A DNA stretch of 64,000 nt. It comes from Cronobacter turicensis z3032 (GTDB lineage: Bacteria > Pseudomonadota > Gammaproteobacteria > Enterobacterales > Enterobacteriaceae). The notes beneath the pieces were generated by a model that saw only the letters and a program-made list of their open reading frames with translations, was not told where the DNA came from and did no database searches. Below, one piece after another: positions 9,023-16,697 of this stretch (its first letter is position 1; each line of letters starts with the position of its first letter). The stretch spans positions 62,001 through 126,000 of the forward strand of contig FN543094.1 of NCBI GenBank assembly GCA_000027065.2. Reading direction: 5' to 3'. A program made the translations under genes and the position numbers.

Positions 9023-9814
9023 ATGATCATGTTGTGTAAAGCCTGCGGCACGTCTTATGCATTCTCCCCACAGCGGTGCAGCATTTGCGACGATGAGCGG
9101 CAGTTCGTGCCGGTAACGGGCCAGCAGTGGGTAGAGGCCGACACCCTTATCGCCTCCCATTCGTGTAAGTGGAAGCAGCATACTCCCGATCTTTTCAGCA
9201 TCCAGACGGTGCCGGACTTTGCCATTGGCCAGCGTGCGTTTCTGCTACGCACGCCGCAAGGCAATATCCTCTGGGACTGCATCGCCACGCTGGATGAGGC
9301 GACCAAAACGCTGGTTTCCGCGCTCGGCGGGTTGATAGCTATCGCCATTTCACATCCGCACTTTTATACCACCATGCAGGACTGGGCGGCCGCCTTCGAC
9401 GCGCCGGTTTACCTGCATGCCAGCGACCGGGAGTGGATCATGCGCGACAGCCCGTATATCCGGCTCTGGGAAGGTGACAACCTGGCGCTTACGGATGACG
9501 TGAGTGTGATAAATCTGGGCGGGCATTTTGCGGGCGGCTGTGTGCTGCATGACGCGCGCGGCGACGGCCTGCTGCTGACCGGCGACATTTTGCAGGTGAC
9601 ACCGGGCGCAAATGGCGTCTCGTTTATGTGGAGTTACCCGAATATGCTGCCGCTGCCTGCCACAACCGTCAGCGCGATGACCCGGAAGCTGGACAGCGTG
9701 AAATTTTTTACGCTGTACGGCGCGTTTGAAGGCCGGGAGATCACGGCCAGTGCGAGCGAGATAGTGCGTCGTTCGGCCGAAAAATATGTGGCGTGTCTGA
9801 ACAACTCGGGCTAA
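9023..9814 (+). CDS. MBL-fold metallohydrolase with N-terminal zinc ribbon
   Basis: A 263-residue metallo-beta-lactamase-fold protein. The ATG at 9023 is chosen because GAGAGGGA (9011-9018) precedes it; an in-frame ATG at 8996 has no such site. Residues 3-20 carry two Cys pairs (CKACG and CSIC) that resemble a small zinc ribbon. The hydrolase core shows ISHPHFY in place of the usual HxHxDH loop, a GGHFAGG histidine and TGDIL, the late metal aspartate. The altered first motif means metal content and chemistry are uncertain; some members of this branch bind iron or may not hydrolyse at all. No operon partner: guaD is convergent, 34 bases away. Confidence 0.8.
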   Translation: MIMLCKACGTSYAFSPQRCSICDDERQFVPVTGQQWVEADTLIASHSCKWKQHTPDLFSIQTVPDFAIGQRAFLLRTPQGNILWDCIATLDEATKTLVSALGGLIAIAISHPHFYTTMQDWAAAFDAPVYLHASDREWIMRDSPYIRLWEGDNLALTDDVSVINLGGHFAGGCVLHDARGDGLLLTGDILQVTPGANGVSFMWSYPNMLPLPATTVSAMTRKLDSVKFFTLYGAFEGREITASASEIVRRSAEKYVACLNNSG

Positions 9815-9848
9815 CGCTGCCCGTGTTTTTTCGCAAGCGTCGGGTCAG

Positions 9849-11165
9849 TCAGGCCCGCTCATACGCGACCCGGCCATCGACGTAAGTGCGGTATATCGCG
9901 CGATCGTCACCGAGCGTCATCATCACGAATAACTTATCAAATAAGGTCACAGAATTGTCATAGCGCAGCTGCTGAAGCGGTGTTGAGATGGGGTCCAGTA
10001 CCACAAAATCGGCCTCTTTGCCGGACGTAAGATTGCCAATAAGGTCGTCGAGCCCGAGCGCCCTCGCGCCGCCCAGTGTCGCGAGATAAAACGCTTCATA
10101 AGCGGACAAGGGATAACCCTGCAATTGCCCTACCTTGTAAGCTTCGTTCAGCGTTTGCAGCATGTTGAAAGTCGTGCCGGCGCCGATGTCCGTCCCCATG
10201 CCTACTTTTACTTTTTTGTGCCACGCTTTGGGCAGATTAAACAACCCGCTGCCAAGGTAGAGATTAGAGGTAGGGCAGAAAGCAATACTGGAGCCGGTTT
10301 CGCTCAGGCGGTCCCACTCGTTTTCTTCCAGATGAACGCAGTGGGCAAAGACGCAGCGTTGACCGGTTAAACCGTACTGATGATAGACGTCGAGATAGCC
10401 GTCATGCTCAGGATAAAGCGCTTTCACCCAGGCAATTTCATCTTTATTTTCTGACAAATGCGTCTGAAACCAGGTGTCCGGATATTCTTCTCGCAGGCGC
10501 TGCGCCATCGCCATCTGTTCCGGGGAAGACGTGGGGGCGAAACGCGGCGTGATGGCATAGAGCAGCCGCTGCTTTTTGTGCCAGCGCGCAATTAACGCTT
10601 TGCTCTCTTCATAACTGCGTTGCGGATCATCCAGCAGATACTCCGGCGCGTTGCGATCCATCATCACTTTACCGGCAATGAGGCGCATATTAATCTGACT
10701 TGCCGCTTCAAACAGCGCATCGACCGACTGCGGGTGCACTGAACCAAAAACCAGCGCCGTCGTGGTGCCGTTACGTAACAGTTGTTTAATGAAAAAAGCC
10801 GACATTTCGCGCGCATACTCCAGATCTTCGTAGCGTCGCTCGGCGGGAAATGTGTATTTATTCAGCCAGTCCAGCAGCTGCTCGCCATACGCCCCCACCA
10901 TTTCACTTTGCGGATAATGAATATGGGTATCGACGAAACCCGGCACCACCAGCTTTCCCCGATAATCGCGCACCCGAACCGCAGCCGGGATTTGTTGTTT
11001 TCCTGCTTCCCATTCACCAAACCATTCGATTTTCCCGTGTCGAATCAGCAGTAATCCATCCTCAATAAACCGCAGCGCCGGGGCTATCCCCACCGGGTTT
11101 TCAACGACGCGGGTAAAATCGATAAAACTGCCGCGTACCGCTTTTAAGGTCTGTTCTGCCGACAT
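9849..11165 (-). CDS. guaD: Guanine deaminase
   Basis: A 438-residue amidohydrolase that deaminates guanine to xanthine in purine salvage or catabolism; cytoplasmic, one zinc. The first metal motif VDTHIHYPQ is at residues 78-86, and the guanine-deaminase signature continues with GAYGEQLLDWLNKYTFPAE. Further ligands are visible in FQTHLSEN, VFAHCVHLE and the late GMGTDIGAG. Length matches bacterial GuaD. CAGGAG lies just ahead of the ATG. There are no purine-transport or xanthine-dehydrogenase genes beside it, so it appears to be a single-gene unit. Confidence 0.93.
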   Translation of the reverse strand: MSAEQTLKAVRGSFIDFTRVVENPVGIAPALRFIEDGLLLIRHGKIEWFGEWEAGKQQIPAAVRVRDYRGKLVVPGFVDTHIHYPQSEMVGAYGEQLLDWLNKYTFPAERRYEDLEYAREMSAFFIKQLLRNGTTTALVFGSVHPQSVDALFEAASQINMRLIAGKVMMDRNAPEYLLDDPQRSYEESKALIARWHKKQRLLYAITPRFAPTSSPEQMAMAQRLREEYPDTWFQTHLSENKDEIAWVKALYPEHDGYLDVYHQYGLTGQRCVFAHCVHLEENEWDRLSETGSSIAFCPTSNLYLGSGLFNLPKAWHKKVKVGMGTDIGAGTTFNMLQTLNEAYKVGQLQGYPLSAYEAFYLATLGGARALGLDDLIGNLTSGKEADFVVLDPISTPLQQLRYDNSVTLFDKLFVMMTLGDDRAIYRTYVDGRVAYERA

Positions 11166-11276
11166 AGTGAACTCCTGCGTAATGTTCTGTTTCTTCTTCA
11201 GGTCTCTTTTGCCCGGACGTCATGTACTGCTCGTAGTATAAGGACGCTATGCCCGCAAGGCTTTTGATACGGCGCC

Positions 11277-11627
11277 ATGGCACAGGCGGTTAACCCACAA
11301 TGTTTATCCTGCCAGACTAAACGCCCTGACAGCGAGGAGTGCGCGTGCCTGCACCTTCGGAGTGGGGCTGACGCAGTCAGACCGTATCTCCGGCCTGCGG
11401 GTCCGCAGGAGCCGCCTGGCGGTGTAGTTACAACATACGTTAATGCGAATCAGGTTTACCCGCCCTACGGGCGGGCGCGGGCGGCCCGGCAATGGGTGAG
11501 TGCGCGCTCAGGGGTTTCAGGAACAAATCTGACGCCACAACCGCGGCCGGAAGGGGCTCCAGGGTTTCAGAATGACGCGGTGGCTACCGGTGCAAAGACA
11601 TTTTATCCTTATGGATGTTGTAACTAG
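11277..11627 (+). CDS. Unrecognised open frame, possibly a remnant
   Basis: A 116-codon open frame in the 760-base gap between guaD and the next lipoprotein. The product is rich in Pro, Arg, Ala and Gly with four Cys residues in the first third, and no domain is recognised. No good ribosome site precedes the ATG. A perfect 7-base inverted repeat (11459-11475) is embedded in it and a terminator-like hairpin follows at 11673-11703, so the stretch may be a decayed mobile-element or RNA-coding piece rather than a protein gene. Confidence 0.2.
   Translation: MAQAVNPQCLSCQTKRPDSEECACLHLRSGADAVRPYLRPAGPQEPPGGVVTTYVNANQVYPPYGRARAARQWVSARSGVSGTNLTPQPRPEGAPGFQNDAVATGAKTFYPYGCCN
11459..11475. repeat. 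Perfect GC-rich inverted repeat
   Basis: CCCGCCC TAC GGGCGGG, seven paired bases and a three-base loop. No T-tract follows, so it is not a standard terminator. Function unknown. Confidence 0.5.
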
Positions 11628-11672
11628 TAAAGGGTTTTTCAATACCTTTTACTGCACAAAGCGCAGCACACA

Positions 11673-11706
11673 AAAGCCACTCACGCCGCGGTGAGTTGGC
11701 TTTATT
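11673..11706 (+). terminator. Terminator-like hairpin
   Basis: AAAGCCACTCAC pairs with GTGAGTTGGCTTT with one bulged base around a GCCGCG loop and ends in a short T-rich tract (CTTTATTT). It could end transcription coming from the unrecognised frame at 11277-11627. Confidence 0.55.
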
Positions 11707-11928
11707 TAAAGGGATATAAAGGCGATGGCCACCATTATCGCCCTGCTCATCTTCAACGCTCCCTTATGCCGAATCACGGGTTCTGTATCGCCTGTTAACC
11801 GTGAGGATGTCCCTATCGTTGCCAGAATCGCCCTTCCCTACCAGAAATGGCACTCCGCCCTTAAAAGGTGGTGAATATGTTATTATCCGGTTGATATTTA
11901 TGGAAAATAGTTTCGAAGAGTGACAATT

Positions 11929-12348
11929 ATGAAAACCGGATATGCCGCACTGCTTTCTGCCCTTCTGCTCTCAGGCTGCGCGCAGCTTAACGATGGCCTG
12001 GGCGCGTTAAACTCAGGCCTCGCCAGCATTAACAAAGGGTTAAAAGCCCCGCTTCAGAAAACGGATAAATCCGCCAGCCAGATTTGCGCCGAAGCCAATA
12101 AAAACCCTGGCCGCGCGAATCAGACCTTTAACGGGCTGGGCATGACAACAGAAGGGATAGTGCATCTGCATGACAATAACTTTGTCACTGAGGAATTTTT
12201 CCTGCTGAAGGTCGGCAGCAATACGGTTGCCGTCAGCGGTTATCCGGATATGAATGCCCTGAATGAAGGGCAGCGACTGAAAGTGGAGGGCACCATCACC
12301 AATATCTCCAAAGATTTCGGATGTATGATCTCGGTGAATGCTTACTGA
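11929..12348 (+). CDS. Small putative lipoprotein
   Basis: A 139-residue exported lipoprotein. The start is the ATG at 11929 because the signal peptide begins there: MKTGYAALLSALLLSGC ends in the lipobox LSGC with Cys17 as the lipidation site, and the +2 residue Ala favours the outer membrane. An amphipathic stretch (NDGLGALNSGLASINKGL) follows and could be a short coiled coil. The C-terminal 90 residues (TTEGIVHL through KVEGTITNIS) look like a small beta-barrel/OB-type fold, by pattern only. Two Cys residues (ICAE and GCMIS) could form a disulfide. Function unknown. Confidence 0.7.
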   Translation: MKTGYAALLSALLLSGCAQLNDGLGALNSGLASINKGLKAPLQKTDKSASQICAEANKNPGRANQTFNGLGMTTEGIVHLHDNNFVTEEFFLLKVGSNTVAVSGYPDMNALNEGQRLKVEGTITNISKDFGCMISVNAY

Positions 12349-12366
12349 TTTCAGGCGCCGTCAAAA

Positions 12367-12386
12367 CAGGCCGGAAAGCCGGCCTG
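12367..12386. terminator. Bidirectional terminator between convergent lipoprotein genes
   Basis: CAGGCCGG AAAG CCGGCCTG, an 8-base perfect stem. On the minus strand it is followed by TTTT, so it serves the Exc2-like gene best; the plus-strand T-tract is poor. Confidence 0.65.
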
Positions 12387-12415
12387 CTTATCAATCCCGC
12401 CGCAGCGCATAAACC

Positions 12416-12817
12416 CTACCGACCGTGAAACCCGTCCAGATAGGTCTGCGCCAGATCGTCGCCCAGCATCCGCTTTTCACGCGGGCTGGTGTTGTCATCT
12501 GAGAACTGGCCGCGATGGTTCGCGAATTCGCTGGCGGTTTGTATGCCACAGGCGTTGTCGCGGTAAGCCTTAGCCTGACGCTCTGCCCAGGCGGCATCAC
12601 GCCCCTGCGCTTTATCCGCTTTGCCCTGATTGTAGACGCTGGTAAAAGCAGGCATAAACGCGGCGATGCTGCCCGTTGTATCCACTCTTAAATTCGCGTC
12701 GTGCGATTCCATTCCCTGCAGGACATAGTGCCGCGCATGTATTTCCGGCGACGTTCTGGTCACGCATCCCGCTAACACCGCGGCCACAGCCACGACTATC
12801 ACTCCGTAACGCGTCAT
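12416..12817 (-). CDS. Exc2-family lipoprotein
   Basis: A 133-residue lipoprotein with signal peptide MTRYGVIVVAVAAVLAGC (lipobox LAGC, Cys18). The mature part has the layout of the Exc2 family, named after the entry-exclusion protein of ColE1-type plasmids but common on enterobacterial chromosomes: a conserved helical region (YNQGKADKAQGRDAAWAERQ) then a C-terminal LAQTYLDGFHGR. Whether it excludes conjugation is not known for most family members. AGGAAGA precedes the ATG. It is convergent with the other lipoprotein gene across a shared terminator. Confidence 0.75.
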   Translation of the reverse strand: MTRYGVIVVAVAAVLAGCVTRTSPEIHARHYVLQGMESHDANLRVDTTGSIAAFMPAFTSVYNQGKADKAQGRDAAWAERQAKAYRDNACGIQTASEFANHRGQFSDDNTSPREKRMLGDDLAQTYLDGFHGR

Positions 12818-13048
12818 AGATTTCTTCCTGAAAAGTTATCGTTCTGCCGAATTAAGGCGGGCAGATGTGGCCTGTGCATCATCACCGCTGTGAATTGAGC
12901 GCAGAAATTTTACCCCTCGACATTCAGGGTTAATACATACCAGATCAGGGGATTGCACAGGCATCGCTGGCGTGCATTACGCTGTGGAAATCAAAGTAAA
13001 AAGCCGCACAAGGCGAACCCTGTGCGGCGAGTCTGTGGCGTACTGACG

Positions 13049-14995
13049 TCAGGCCGTCTGCTGGTGCGTACTGAAGAACGCCAGCGCGGTTTCCAGCGCT
13101 TTCGCCTGCTCTTCGAGCGACATCGCCGCCGCGGAAACCTGCTGTACCAGCGAGGCGTTCTGCTGGGTCACGCTGTCCATCTGGTTCACCGCCACGCTTA
13201 TCTGATCCACCCCGCGGGTCTGTTCATCCAGCGCCCGTACGATTTCGTTAATCGCCAGGTGCACGCTGCTCACCGCGTCGATGATTTGTTTCATCGTGGA
13301 GCCGGTTTCATTTACCAGCGTCACGCCCTGACCGACGCGGCCGGTCGATTCCGTGATCAGCTGAGAGATCTCTTTTGCCGCGTTCGCGCTGCGGCTGGCG
13401 AGCGTGCGTACTTCACCGGCGACAATCGCGAAGCCGCGCCCCTGTTCACCGGCGCGTGCCGCTTCCACCGCGGCGTTCAGCGCCAGGATATTGGTCTGGA
13501 AGGCGATGCTGTCGATAATGCTGGTGATATCGCTGATTTTCTGCGAGCTCTCATCCACCTGCGACATCACATGCACCACGCGATCCACCAGGGCCTCGCC
13601 TGCGCCCGCGATATTTTTCGCGTGTTCCGTCAGCACAATCGCACGTCCGGCGCTCTCGGCGTTGTTTTTCACGGTCGCGGAAATCTCTTCCATGCTGGCG
13701 GCCGTCTCAACAATCGCCGCCGCCTGCTCCTCGGTGCGGGACGCCAGATCGGTATTGCCGGCAGCGATTTCACTGCTGCCGGCGCGCACAGAGTGGCTGG
13801 CATCGCTGATATCGCCGACGATCTCACGCAGTCGCGACTGCATCGTACTCAACGCATAAAAGATGCTCCAGGTATCGCCCTGCTGCACCGGAATGACATT
13901 ATTCAGGTTGCCATGCGCGACGGAGAGCGCGATTTCAGAAGCTTCCAGCGGCTCGCCGCCCACCGGGCGCGCGACTTTGCGGGTGAAGACCAGCGCCACC
14001 ACCAGGCTCACGACAGCAATACTCAGCACCATCAGAATGAGGGCATTGATCAGTCCCTGCCAGGCTTCGGCCATGACGACGCTCACCGGCGTAACCACCG
14101 CAAGCTTCCACGGCGTGCCGCTGTTGCCCACATCAATGGTGTTCCAGGTGATAAACGCCGGTTCGTTAAGCACTGGATCGTTATAGCGAATCACATCACG
14201 GCCCGTCACGGTGCCTTTATAGGGCTTGCCGATGGTCGCTTTATCCGGCGCGGAGATCACTTTGTTGTCCGCGGACAGCAGTAGCGCATAACCAACGCCA
14301 TCCCACGGTTTGATTGCTCCCACCATCTTTTGCAGCGTTTCGAGTGAGAAATCTGACGTTACCGAGCCCTGGAATTTGCCGTCGCGCATAATCGGCGCGG
14401 CGATCGAGGTGAGCATGACGTCCACGCCGTTGTACGGGTAGATATAGGGTTCGATGATGACATCTTTCTGCCGCTGGCGTGGAAGCACGTAATAGTCGCC
14501 GCTGCCGGGCGTTTCATAATCCACCAGATTATGCAGCGCCGGGTTGCCCGCGCTGTCGCGGTCCACATAACGCGCGTAGCGTCCCTTCGGATCCTGGCCT
14601 GCCTGACCGGCAAATGTGGCGTCGCTTGCGTCAAACGCGTCAGGTTCAAAGGTCAGTGACATTGATAAGAAATCATCATGGGCGCGCAGAAAGCTGACTA
14701 ACAACTGCTCCAGCCCTTTACGATCCTTAAGCCCGGACTCATGCAGCGCCCAGGCGCTGATGCCAACATCGCGCGCGGCAATCAGGGCCGTATCGAGGCG
14801 ACGGCTTACCTGTAAGGTTTCCGTTTGCGCAATTTGTTGCAGGTGTTTTTTCGCGACATATTCCTGCTGCGACATCGATTGCCAGAGCAGTAAACCGATC
14901 GTGATGCCAAAACCTGCGGTTATCGTAATGAAAATGGATAACAGCATCAGCGTTTTGGTCTTAAGCTTTCTTCCCGAAGAGAGCTTACTGGTCAT
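13049..14995 (-). CDS. Methyl-accepting chemotaxis protein with large double-Cache-size sensor
   Basis: A 648-residue chemoreceptor. Transmembrane segment 1 is at about residues 15-38 and segment 2 at about 314-338, so the periplasmic sensor is about 275 residues, the size of a double-Cache domain, consistent with motifs such as VISAPD and FQGSVTSDFSLETLQ. Cache receptors usually bind amino acids or other small metabolites. HAMP and the cytoplasmic hairpin follow, with the invariant IAFQTNILALNAAVEAARAG and GRGFAIVAGEVRTLASRS. It ends FFSTHQQTA and lacks the xWxxF methylation-enzyme tether, so it probably depends on other receptors for adaptation. GGGAGAAAATA precedes the ATG. A FliA promoter motif lies 46 bases upstream of the start. 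Confidence 0.93.
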   Translation of the reverse strand: MTSKLSSGRKLKTKTLMLLSIFITITAGFGITIGLLLWQSMSQQEYVAKKHLQQIAQTETLQVSRRLDTALIAARDVGISAWALHESGLKDRKGLEQLLVSFLRAHDDFLSMSLTFEPDAFDASDATFAGQAGQDPKGRYARYVDRDSAGNPALHNLVDYETPGSGDYYVLPRQRQKDVIIEPYIYPYNGVDVMLTSIAAPIMRDGKFQGSVTSDFSLETLQKMVGAIKPWDGVGYALLLSADNKVISAPDKATIGKPYKGTVTGRDVIRYNDPVLNEPAFITWNTIDVGNSGTPWKLAVVTPVSVVMAEAWQGLINALILMVLSIAVVSLVVALVFTRKVARPVGGEPLEASEIALSVAHGNLNNVIPVQQGDTWSIFYALSTMQSRLREIVGDISDASHSVRAGSSEIAAGNTDLASRTEEQAAAIVETAASMEEISATVKNNAESAGRAIVLTEHAKNIAGAGEALVDRVVHVMSQVDESSQKISDITSIIDSIAFQTNILALNAAVEAARAGEQGRGFAIVAGEVRTLASRSANAAKEISQLITESTGRVGQGVTLVNETGSTMKQIIDAVSSVHLAINEIVRALDEQTRGVDQISVAVNQMDSVTQQNASLVQQVSAAAMSLEEQAKALETALAFFSTHQQTA

Positions 14996-15040
14996 TATTT
15001 TCTCCCAAACACCGCCAGAAAGGCAGGATATATCTGCTAA

Positions 15041-15067
15041 CTATCGGCAATTATCCAGGAAGCCTTA
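15041..15067 (-). promoter_or_regulatory. FliA (sigma-28) promoter of the second chemoreceptor
   Basis: On the minus strand TAAG, 15 bases, GCCGATAG; the consensus is TAAA-N15-GCCGATAA, so 10 of 12 positions match at exact spacing. It sits 46 bases ahead of the chemoreceptor ATG, the normal arrangement for class 3 flagellar/chemotaxis genes. Confidence 0.75.
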
Positions 15068-15265
15068 TACGTTCCCTTAATTAAATTTTCTTACTGCAAA
15101 CGAAGCGGGACAAGCGAAACGGGTAAAGGTAGTCATATCAAAAAGAAAGGCGCGAATGCAGAAATCGAAGGCAAAAAAAGAGGGCCGCCCGACATCGTGG
15201 CAGCCCGTAAACAGAATAATGGCGAATGGCCCCTTTTCCTGATGATGCTATCGTAGCGTCTGAAC

Positions 15266-15282
15266 CTTAAGGCAAACTTAAG
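15266..15282. promoter_or_regulatory. Perfect PmrA (BasR) box
   Basis: CTTAAG GCAAA CTTAAG matches the PmrA box YTTAAK-N5-YTTAAK exactly. It lies in the gap between the AAA ATPase stop (15361) and the chemoreceptor start (14995). The hexamers are palindromic, so orientation is undefined. No gene start is at the usual distance, so a real target is unclear. Confidence 0.4.
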
Positions 15283-15360
15283 AGATGAGTTTAATCTTAA
15301 ATTTTTTGTGACGATGGCATCATTACGTATCAAAAAAGCCGGAAAATCTCACCGCCGCAA

Positions 15361-16130
15361 TCAGGCATCCGTAAATTCCAGCTTCGCTTTCACGCGCTCC
15401 AGCGACTGCAGATAATCGATATTCTCAATAAGCTGATGTAATTCCCGCGTTTCGCCGCCAGACTCCGCCAGTGCATCTTCAATAAAAGGCGAATGCCCGA
15501 AACGTTGCAGGATCACATTTTTCTTTTGCATGTCATTCAGCGAGCAGAGCGTAATAAACCGGAAGCGTTTTTTATACGTAGCGTCGTTTTTCAGGGTCTC
15601 CGTCGCCTCGCACGGTGCGGAAATAATGCACCGGAACGACGACATCAGATACGGCTTAAGAGAGAGAAGAATGCGCATCCCTGCCGACAGCTGGTCATTT
15701 TCTGCGGTGAACGCGTGCGTACCGTCCAGATACAGAATGACTTTATGGCGCTCGGCCAGCTCAACCGCCAGCGCCAGTTTTTTTCTACCTCTTCCTGACT
15801 GGTATTACCTGCATACAGCGACACCATATTAATTTCCGCCAGATGGCAGCCCGGCTGGATCTGTAACAGGTAGCGGGAAAGATTGCGGACAAAACAGGAC
15901 TTCCCGACGCCTTCATTGCCGGAGACGACCAGACTGTTAGTATTTCGGCATGACAGAATCGCCAGCGCCGAGAGGATTTCTGATTCCCGATACATCACGT
16001 CCGGAATATTTCCGCTGGCGAGCATCCCCATCAGATCGCTGGCATGAATGCCATGCTCTTTTAACAGTGAATAAAACGCCTTCCGGTCATGTTGCGGCTC
16101 AATGGTGAACAAATTGTTAGGTGGTGTCAT
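15361..16130 (-). CDS. AAA ATPase interrupted at a -1 slippery heptamer
   Basis: An IstB/ExeA-like ATPase, cytoplasmic. The first frame starts at 16130 behind AAGGA and carries Walker A (GNEGVGKS near residues 71-78). At residues 117-118 the minus-strand sequence is A AAA AAC (15783-15777); in frame 0 translation ends at 15645 (161 residues), without Walker B. A -1 shift at the heptamer, or one extra A in the 7-A run, joins to LALAVELAERHKVIL-YLDG (Walker B) and runs to 15361, giving 256 residues. An inverted repeat TGGCGCT/AGCGCCA (15776-15770 and 15752-15746) begins directly after the heptamer. The coherent fold across the junction shows both parts are one gene. Either it is a programmed frameshift, as in dnaX and many insertion sequences, or a homopolymer deletion. 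No partner gene is adjacent. Confidence 0.75.
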
Positions 16131-16697
16131 TTTATTTTCCTTAAGCGTGTAATTACAAAAGTAATAATCCCGCCCTGATTCATTTCTGAAAAGGCGTTGA
16201 ATACCGCTGCGGTTAAATGGGTAACAAAATAATAATGGCGCCGGTTAACGGGCACGACTTATCCCCACGCCGGAGACCATTCCACCAGCGTTTGCGTACC
16301 TTTTGCGCATTACAATTTTACGAGCGTCTCGTTGAATACCCCGTTGTGTGTCTGACTCTCCCGCCAGCATTTCAAAGGTCAGAAAGGCCAGCTCATATCA
16401 TCAGGAGAATTGGATAGTTAAGCGGTGCTAAAACTTAATTAAGTGTGAAGATAGGCAAAAATCTTAAAGGCGTCAACTGCCGAAATAATTATCGATAAAT
16501 AAGTTATTCCTTATACCGTGAATTGGCGAATTAAGATTTTCCTCAGTATGAATTACGGAAATAAAAAGGTAAGTTGTCCGGTTATTTTTTATGGGGGCAG
16601 GTAAAATTTTATGTCGCAAACGGGTGGCGATACGGATGGAAATCATTAAAAAACCCCGCCGATGCGGGGTTTGTGAGAGAAAAGAAGACGAGCGGTT
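16131..16697. other. AT-rich intergenic region
   Basis: About 570 bases between two leftward genes, clearly more AT-rich than the neighbours from 16430 on. It should contain the promoter of the AAA ATPase. Apart from the terminator at 16651-16672, no gene, repeat or operator was recognised. Confidence 0.4.
16647..16672 (-). terminator. Rho-independent terminator of the permease gene
   Basis: On the minus strand AAACCCCGC ATCG GCGGGGTTT followed by more T; a 9-base stem 25 bases after the permease stop. Confidence 0.85.

Noticed and set aside
15133..15333. Leftward 66-codon frame between the AAA ATPase and the chemoreceptor
   Set aside because: Low-complexity product, no ribosome site, and it covers the PmrA-box region; treated as non-coding.
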